Shown: positions 56,680 through 64,000 of the stretch, piece after piece
Layout: every line of letters starts with the position of its first letter
How positions within the stretch are numbered: the first letter of the stretch is position 1
From: Aphelocoma coerulescens
Lineage: Eukaryota; Chordata; Aves; Passeriformes; Corvidae
Assembly (NCBI RefSeq): GCF_041296385.1
Contig: NW_027184065.1
Span: 124,001-188,000, forward strand
Direction: 5' to 3'
Length of the DNA: 64,000 bases
Made by a program: the position numbers and the translations under genes
The notes under the pieces: model-generated
What the model saw: only the letters and a program-made list of their open reading frames with translations
Databases searched by the model: none
What the model was told of the DNA's origin: nothing

Positions 56680-58054
56680 CACTATGTCCTTGCCTTCCCA
56701 AGGAAAGGCACTCCGAGTCTCTTGGCCTTGCCTTGTCTAGTTCTTCTTAAGCTACCCTTGCTCTGCTTCCTTTGCCTGCGTCTGCCTTGCCTCGCACTGC
56801 CTACAACTTGCTGGCTTTGCTTTGCCCGGCCTACCACTCTTTCCCTTGCCTTCCATGCAGGCAAGGCGCTGCAAACCGAGTGCAGGCAATTGTGGGCAAG
56901 TCAAGGGAGAGGTAGGCAAGGCCAGAGCAGTGAGGGGAAAGCAAATGGACTGGTAGGCAAGAGAAGGCCCAGAAGTTAGAGGCAAGGCTGGCTGTAGGAA
57001 GGAAGGGCCACTGATGGGAAGGCCAGGCAGAAACAGGAAGGGCTCAGCAAGCCAAGGCCCTGGAGGAAAACAGTAGGCAGGTCATGTGCGGGGCAGGGCC
57101 CTGCAAAGGAATGCAAGGCTCCAGAGGGCTAGCAGGGCAAGGCAAGGCAAGTGTTGTGTTGCCAAGGCAAGGCCAGGCAAGGCAGGTGAGAAGTACATTC
57201 AAGGACTGCTGGTGCACAAAAGTGGCCAGGACCAAGTGCTCTGTGTGGCCTTGATCCCGCGTGGGTCATCTCTCCTCTGTACCTAAAAGACTTGAGCTAC
57301 CTGCCTTCCCTTGTATGCAAAAGAACTCTCTTTCTGGTCCCCGAGCTCAAGGGCAAAATGTGAATTGCCCCTCCAAGGTTCAAGACATGCAAGGATTGCT
57401 CCCAGACAAAGGCTGCCCACAGAGATGAGTGTGGCAACATGCGTCCTCCCCTGGTCTTCCTCTCATGGGATCCTGAAACACCGGAGATGCTTGAGAGCTT
57501 TGAGATTCCTCGGAGGAGCAGAAAGGGCAGGGCAAGGCCCAGAAATGTCATTGAAAAGGGGTGTTGAATTCCAGGTGGGGGAGGGGTGAGCAAGGTCATG
57601 CAAGGCAAGGGAGGGGTTCAAGGGCAAGGCAAGGCAAGTGGTGGCTTTGCGAGGCGAGGCAAGGCAATGAGGGTCCTAGAAGGAAAAGGAAAGGTGAGGC
57701 CAGACCTAGACGAATGTGAAAGGAAGTCAGGTGGGGGATGGGTGAGCAAGTCAGTGCAAGGCAGGGGAGAAAAGGCAGGTTGAGGGAAGGCTACAGAGGG
57801 GGCAGCAAGGAAATGCAAGGCATGGGGAAGCATGCGAGGAGTGGGTGCTGCCAGCCGGTGGGGATGGCAGGGGCGGGGCCACTGCAAGTAGCATGGTGGG
57901 GATGTGGAGGGGGTGTTAGTGTGCGGGAGGTGTGTGTGTGTGTGTGTGTGCAGTGGAGTGCAGGGTAAGTGCAGGTGTGTGTGTGCGTATACGGGGGTTT
58001 TGTGCCAGGTGCTGTGCCGGGGAGAGCCGTTCCACCGCAAGGAAGGTGTGGGCG
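56680..58054 (-). repeat. CCTTG pentamer-rich stretch with CA/TG microsatellite (P2 right arm)
   Basis: Copy of 16,071-17,445 with private substitutions near 56,752-56,780 and 56,950-56,970. Confidence 0.8.
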
Positions 58055-58495
58055 TGAAAGGAGTAAGATAGATGTGTCTTTACAAAGAGACCGTGTGAAT
58101 CTCTCCTTAGACAAGGCTAGGAATTTACAGGGGGGGAAGTAACAGAAGAAAGTATTCGTTCTAGAAACTGTTACTAATCAACAGAGACTGTTGCTCAGCC
58201 AAGGCCCTGCTAAATTCCTGAACCTAGAGCAAGGCAGCAAAGACTTCCTAGCATTAGGAATAGTTTGGTTTTCTTCCTTTTCCATTCCAAAAGGGGAGTG
58301 CATATTAGAGGGGGGCATAGAGTAGGCAGTTCCGGAAGTCTGTAATTCCCGAGTACCTCAGAGGGTGCTGTTGCCAGGAACTTAGCATCAGAAGGGAGCT
58401 GCATCCCGCAATCATTTGAGAGACTCCATGGCAAAAGCCCCATGGCCTCTCCCTGGAGTTGAAGAATGTTACAGGACTCCTCTGTCTCCTTTTTG
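58055..58495 (+). repeat. ERV-B 5' LTR (P2 right arm)
   Basis: Copy of 17,446-17,886. Confidence 0.78.
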
Positions 58496-58638
58496 GTGGA
58501 TGAAGAAACTCAGAAAGCCACACTTCTGCCAGAACTCTCCAAGATGCCCCCTTTGCTCCCCGTGACTCCATCACTGCCCAGGAAGCTGTCTTTTCTACCG
58601 CAGCAGTTTGACATACAGTTAAAAGTCGTGTGGCAGAG

Positions 58639-59599
58639 AAAAAAGGCAAGAATTGGTTTCCAAGGGATGGCAAACAAGAGATACCAGAACCTTTGGCCCT
58701 ACCAATATTAAAGCAACTCCATTAAGAGAGTTCTTGCACTTCCTGAGGATTGGCAGAAGCCTATCTCATGATGTATGTTGCTGGGGGTCTTTTTAGACTG
58801 GCAAAAGGAGCTGTTGAAGGTTGCTTGATCTGTGCTAAAGCCAACAGCCAAGTTACAAAGTAACTTGCTAGAGGAGGGAGGCCTTGGGCTGCATGGCCCT
58901 TCCAAAGATGCCAGGTGGATTTTCCGGAGATGCCCCAAATGGCAAGGCTTAATATCTTCTGGTAATCGTATGTCAGCTAGCAAGGTGGCCAGAAGTATTT
59001 CCAACTACTTCAGTAATGACAGGATCAGTTCTTAAGGCATTTTTGGAACAAATCATTCCAAGATACAGCATTGTAGAAGCAATAGATTCAGATAGGGGAA
59101 CTCATTTTGCAGGAAAGATCCTTCAAGGGGTTTTGGCTTCTTTAGGAACACAATGGAACCTCCATAGGCCCTGGCACCCCCAGAGCTCGGCTCGGGTAGA
59201 AAACAATGAAGAGAGAAATAAACACCTTTTGAAGCTGGTAATAGAAACCAAGATGCCATGGGTAGGGCTTTGGACATTGGCTTTGGTGAGAATGAGGGCC
59301 CAAGCCAGAAGAGAGATTCAGTTATCTCCCTTTCAATCGTTGTTTGCAATTGCCCTGGTAAGTCTCCACCCAGTGGGGGGGGGTAGAGGCAAGTGATGCA
59401 TTTTTAAAACCATCTGTGGCCAGGATCCTGCTTCTTGTGAAACCCCTTCAACAGGAAACTCAGCTGGTGCAAGCCCGGCCTTTGGACTTTGCTGCTTTTA
59501 ACATCCAACCAGGAGATTGAGTCCTAATTAAGGAGTAGAAAGAAGCGCCAGTGCTGGTGAAATGGCGTGGCCCATTCCAAGTGTCACTGACGACAGAAA
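58639..59599 (+). pseudogene. pol: ERV-B integrase remnant (P2 right arm)
   Basis: Copy of 18,030-18,990; core piece 59,016-59,396 is open and has the same early end as the P1 right arm. Confidence 0.8.
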
Positions 59600-60008
59600 A
59601 CAGCCGTCAAGTAAGCTGAACACAGGTGAACCCGTCACTCTCGGGTCAAGGTCTCTGAAGCCTCGGAGATTTGCACATCTCAGCTGGAGGAGAAGGCCGG
59701 GAGGCCGTGACTGACACTCTGCAGGAGTGGGCCGGAGCAGTAGGCAGTGCTTCGACATCGGAAGAAGCCCCGCAGTCCTACCTTCAGACCGTCTGCTGAA
59801 ATAGACTGTATAGGCATCCCTCCTCTAGAATCTCCACTCACTTGGGGGCTAATACTTGTGGCCATTTTGTTACGTTAAGTGGTTTCTGTGTCTTCAATTG
59901 CCACAGGTGCTGCAGAAGACAACGGGAAAATTAGACTAGCTAATTAGATGACACTATTAAAACATTTTCCTTACTAATTCTACTTTGATATGGTTAGCTG
60001 AGTTTAGG

Positions 60009-61554
60009 CCAGGAGTGGGAGAATCAATTTGCAGCCTTAGGAGAAGAAGTAGCAAAAGTTTTTAACCTTAGCAATTGCTGGCTCTGTGGAGGGCCAGGAG
60101 GATCTGAAGAGTGGCCATAGTTGGCTAGCCCAGCTGAACCTAAATGGTGGGTCAATGTGAGGGCCACAGTGGGATGGGATTTGGGGCCAAAGAAGGAAGT
60201 TCATGGCCACTTCATTCTTCTCCAACAGGCACTTATTGCCTAAATAGGATAGGGCGTGTCTATGTAGGAAAAGGCAATTGTCAATTGACTTTCCCTCTGG
60301 GCTTGAACAACTGGGTTTGGACCCCCAATTGCCCTCCTTCCAATTGTTCCAAATATCAAGGCAAATGCAATCAAATACCTGTTCGGCTCACTAACAGTAG
60401 CTGCGTAAGGCGTTCTTATCACACTTACCAAAAATATTTGGAAGCCTGTAAAGCAATGGGGAGGGACAAGGGGTTTTTTTGACCACCTGTTTTTGAGCAG
60501 TCCCCACAAAAATTCCACAAGTAGAAGACATGTTGTTTGTGATTATCAGTGGGAATGGCCACACCGGATTGGAACTCAAAGCCTTTTAGTGAGTTCTGCT
60601 CCAAATCCAACCAAGCAGCTTGCAGATGTAAATGTAGGTGGGAACCCTGTGCGGGAGCTTGGAAATGCAAATGCTGGGACCCTTATGGTGGGGCAACTCT
60701 TGTTGGAGGACCGTTAGGCCCGGGAATCCTGCTGTATTTTGAGCCACCAATTGATGACCATGGGTAGGTTCCTTTGCTAATGGAACACGGGCTTTGAAAG
60801 GACAGTATTGGATTTGTGGCCAACATGCTTAGCTCAGGTTACCTCCAAACTGGTCAGGGATATGGTATATTTAGTAGACTGTTGTTCTTTTTGCTACTAC
60901 AAGTTCTGGGAAATCGCTTAGGAATCAAAATCTGTGATGATTTAATTAGAGAAAAGCAGTCAGCTGATGCAGCCCTGGCTGGAGGGAGCACCCCAAAACG
61001 GGGAAATGATGAACGGCCAACAGAACAAGTTACCCAACACGATGGACCAGCCCCTTGGAAACCTAAGGAATTAATCCCAGATGCCTGGGAACCCATTTAT
61101 CATTTGAAGGAGATAATTAGGTTACAAGCTGTCTCGGAAATAATTACCAACCAGCCAGCCACAGCGCTTGACCTTTTTGCTGAGCAACCCACTTAAATGA
61201 GGAAAGCGGTATTTCAACATTGGATGGTATTAGATTATCTGTTGGCAGAAGAAGGAGGAGTTTGTGGGAAATTAAATGACTCGAGCTGCTGTTTGCAAGC
61301 AGATGACAGCGGAAAAGTGGTCAAACAAATAACAAAGGAAATAACGTCAGCTCGTGGACCTGTCCAAATGTTGAAAGGATGGGGATGGGACATGTTTTCA
61401 TGGTTAACTGGCCAGCTCTGGGCTAAATGAATACGATTCCTCCTCTTACATGCTATAGCAACTCTCATCTTTTTACCATGTGTGACACCATGCTGGCGGC
61501 AGCTCTTTCAGCAGGTGCTCAAGGGGATGCCGCTAGCAGCCATGCCTACCTGAT
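60009..61554 (+). pseudogene. env: ERV-B env remnant (P2 right arm)
   Basis: Copy of 19,400-20,945 with the same breaks, the CWLC motif at about 60,076-60,087, and C-X7-CC in the piece 61,197-61,430. Confidence 0.82.
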
Positions 61555-61695
61555 CCAGAAATGACTACAAAAGGACAGAAAAGGATGTCACTGCAAATAA
61601 TAGCAAAACCCAAGAAGACTCCAGAAGAAAAAAATTAAATCCATGGTAATTAAGGTTTGTAAAGACAAATACAGAGCAAATAAAAAGAGGAGGGA

Positions 61696-62157
61696 TTAAA
61701 AGGAATGAGATGGATGAGTCTTTACAAAGAGACCGTGTGAATCGGCCTGTAGACAAGGCTAGGAAGTTATGGCTAGTGAAGTAACAGAAGAAACTAGGAG
61801 TTCTCTAGAACTGTTACTAATCATCAGAGACTGTTGATTAATCAAGGCCGTGTTAAATTCCTGAACCTAGAGCAAGGCAACAAAGACTTAAGAGCATTAG
61901 GAATGGGGTTCTTTTCTTTCTTCTCGATGCCAAGAGGGGGGTGCATATTAGAGGGGGGCGCATAGAGTAGGCAGTTCCGGAAGTCTGTATCTCCCGAATA
62001 CCTCAGCCAGTGGGGAAAAGGAAGAGGGTGCTGTGGCCGGGAACTTGGCATCAAAAGGGGGCTGCATCCCGCAACCGTTTGACAGACGCCATGGGAAAAG
62101 CCCCATGGACTCTCCCTGTAGTCGAAGAATGTTGCAGGACTCCTCTGTCTCCTTTTC
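61696..62157 (+). repeat. ERV-B 3' LTR (P2 right arm)
   Basis: Copy of 21,087-21,548, abutting the CpG island. Confidence 0.78.
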
Positions 62158-62158
62158 G

Positions 62159-63134
62159 GATATAAACCTCAGGCATCGTGGATTAATTTTCCCTAACGGC
62201 AGCGACCTGCCGCGTGGTCTCCGTGCTCCTCTCCAGCCCCCCGGAACGTGTAAAATAGTTCCCAGCGGCTCCCACCGCGCGTTGCAGACGGCTGCGCGGC
62301 CCCGGGGCTGCCCGCAGTGCTCCCCTGCCCCGCCAGGGCTGCCCGCGGGCTGCGGAGCCGCCTCGCCACCGGCGCGGCCAGGGCTGGGGCCCTTCTCGAC
62401 AGCAGCCGAGGGGCTGCGGAGCGGGCGGCTGCCGGACGATCAGCTATTTTATGCCGCGCGGTGCTGCCGCCTCCATCTAGCTCTCCATCGCGCCGCCGCC
62501 CGCCGCCCGCCTTGCGCGCTCACGCTCGGCCGCGCTCGCCGCCCGCCCAGCCTCGCCGGAAGCTCTCCCGCCCGGGCTGTGCCCCGGCTCCGCCGGCAGC
62601 TCGGCAGGGCCCGGCCGCACGCGTGCTGCGTGGCTCGGAGCAGCCGCGTTGCGCCGCAGGCGACGGGGAAGGCGGGGCGGGCCGGCGCCATCGTGGTAGC
62701 GCGAGGAGAGGAGCGCCCGGGCGGGGCGGCGAGCGGCGCGGCGGTGAGCGCTTCTGCTTCCTGTCGCTCGGCGGCCGCCCACGGCAGGTGCCGTGTGACC
62801 CCGCGGAGCGGCGGGGCCGGCCGGGCGGTGCGCGGCGAGGCTTTCGGCCAGCGGCGGCCACAGCGAGAGGCTGCTGGCACTGCCCGTGCCGGTGGAGAGA
62901 GCGGGGATCCGAGGCCGGCCTTCCCCGGGCGACGAGGGGAGGCCGCCTTTGCCGCGCTGCCCTCCGTGCAGCATGTGGCCGATTCCGGCGAACCCGGGGT
63001 CTCCGCAGCGGCGCGGGCGGGAGGGAGTGGGGAGCGCGCTCGGTGCCGTGCCGGCCGCTCCCGGCCAGCGCTGCGCTGCGCCGAGGCGTTTTCCCGCCCG
63101 TCCTGGGAAGGACATAAGCGACACCGTAGTTGGA
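62159..63134. promoter_or_regulatory. CpG island, P2 right arm
   Basis: Copy of 21,550-22,525. The minus-strand TATA-like site is intact here (TATTTTATG at about 62,446-62,454). The plus-strand donor GT is at about 62,744-62,745. It shares the extra block of about 36 bp with the P1 right arm. Confidence 0.65.
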
Positions 63135-63890
63135 GCTTAGCTGTCAGGGGGTACAACTTCCCTCCATTGGCGACCTCCTTTTCCCTCTGATTCAGCTACC
63201 TTGTGGTAGGTGCGATGGTGCTGAAGAAGGGTGGCGGCTTAGCACAGTTGCTGTCATAGGTGGTGCGAGAGCTCCACGCAAGGAGCTTTGAGTGGCATGT
63301 GTGAGGGTAGGAGGGTACGGCACCCATAGCTGAAGGCAAAAAAGGTCAGGGCATGTCATCAGCCGCAGTCGTGCTAAGTTGTTCATCTTTGCAAACTGCT
63401 TGCCGAGTTGTTCCTTTCTTAGGTAATGGGGGCTTGTATCAACCAGAACTGCAAATGGTCAGTATTTGCAGAGAAGGTTACTTGGACTGTTGTTGAAGTG
63501 AGTGTAGCAGTTTCTATGGCATTCTGCAAAAAAAGTGACAGGTCTCCCTGTGTTCCCCAGTTCTTAACAAAGATGAAGTTAACAAACCCCTGAAAAGAGG
63601 TTTTGCAAAACTTCAGGGATATTTTCCTACTAGTACTGTAGAGACAACCATAGTCACCTTGTCTTTCCAAAAGTGAAGGTTCCCTATTTTTGTCCAAGAG
63701 CATCAAGTGCTTTTGATCAGCGTTTGTGTGCATGCATTAGCCTCGTTCTTGCTCTTCCTTGGAGAACTTTTACAATACTCACATGATCTGTGTAGGCTGC
63801 AGACTGCAGTGGTGAACTTCAAGGCTTCCAGCAGAAGGGAGATGCTATCCACATTTTGGATTCTCCTTAGCCTGAACCTTCAACGTCCAA
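63135..63890. other. Outer arm segment (P2 right)
   Basis: Copy of 22,526-23,281, with the same acceptor-ATG-donor arrangement (ATG at 63,426, donor GT at about 63,498). Confidence 0.4.
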
Positions 63891-64000
63891 GGCTTCACTT
63901 TTCAAGCAGTTGGAAGAGCTCCAAATTAAGACATGAACAGGTCTTAATTGACCTTGCCACCGCCTCAGTTAGTCAAGTAATGCTGTGCATTGGATTTGAC
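63891..64000. other. Start of the next single-copy spacer
   Basis: Matches 23,282-23,391 base for base as far as I can see, which shows that the array continues beyond the window. Confidence 0.9.

Larger units (their letters stand above)
58055..62157 (+). mobile_element. ERV-B, internally deleted provirus (P2 right arm)
   Basis: Copy of 17,446-21,548 with the right-arm-specific indels; LTRs at about 58,055-58,495 and 61,696-62,157. Confidence 0.85.
54405..63890 (-). repeat. Palindrome P2, right arm
   Basis: Equals the P1 right arm at an offset of 40,609 and is the reverse complement of the P2 left arm minus ERV-A. The ERV-A target site at about 63,154-63,174 is uninterrupted. Confidence 0.92.

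Noticed and set aside
1..64000. W-linked multicopy host gene such as a HINT-family gene
   Set aside because: The array structure suggested it, but I found no histidine-triad motif or other host protein signature in any frame.

Overview
The window looks like vertebrate, most probably avian, nuclear DNA from an ampliconic region. It has GC-rich CpG islands, several families of decayed endogenous retroviruses (a gammaretrovirus-like provirus, an older relative of it, a betaretrovirus-like remnant and an ERVL-like LTR), and no recognisable host protein-coding gene. An ampliconic, perhaps sex-chromosome (W or Z), origin is inference from architecture only. No gene diagnostic of a species or chromosome was found.

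The dominant structure is a tandem array of about 40.6-kb units, each built around a large palindrome. Palindrome P1 occupies the window start to about 23,281, with its left arm entering from upstream. A 5.6-kb single-copy spacer follows (23,282-28,837). Palindrome P2 runs from 28,838 to about 63,890, and the last 110 bases are the start of the next spacer. Arms are about 9.45 kb without the provirus. From outside in, each arm carries an outer 0.7-kb segment, a CpG island of about 1 kb, an internally deleted retroviral element (ERV-B: LTR, integrase remnant, env remnant, LTR), a C/T-rich stretch of CCTTG-type pentamers with a CA microsatellite, about 1 kb of unassigned sequence, and a unit of a 1.4-kb macrosatellite. 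The loops hold further macrosatellite units in two opposed orientations around a 14-bp perfect palindrome. P2 has exactly one extra 1,392-bp unit compared with P1.

A nearly complete but broken provirus (ERV-A, 29,547-39,643) sits in the left arm of P2, flanked by a 4-bp target duplication that differs at one base. The matching sites in both right arms are empty. The same LTR end at 1-426 shows that the upstream unit carries at least the LTR at the same site. ERV-A has a gammaretrovirus layout: one zinc knuckle, an in-frame UAG between gag and pol, a DD35E integrase, and an Env with CWVC and C-X7-CC motifs. Several stops and frameshifts make it non-coding as a whole.

The spacer holds, on the minus strand, an ERVL-like LTR and a betaretrovirus-like fragment (protease, RNase H, integrase C-terminus, LTR). 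The rest is AT-rich sequence without recognisable genes. Some markers distinguish left from right arms in both units, while others are shared by both arms of one palindrome. The array therefore seems to have evolved by tandem duplication of a finished palindrome plus local gene conversion.
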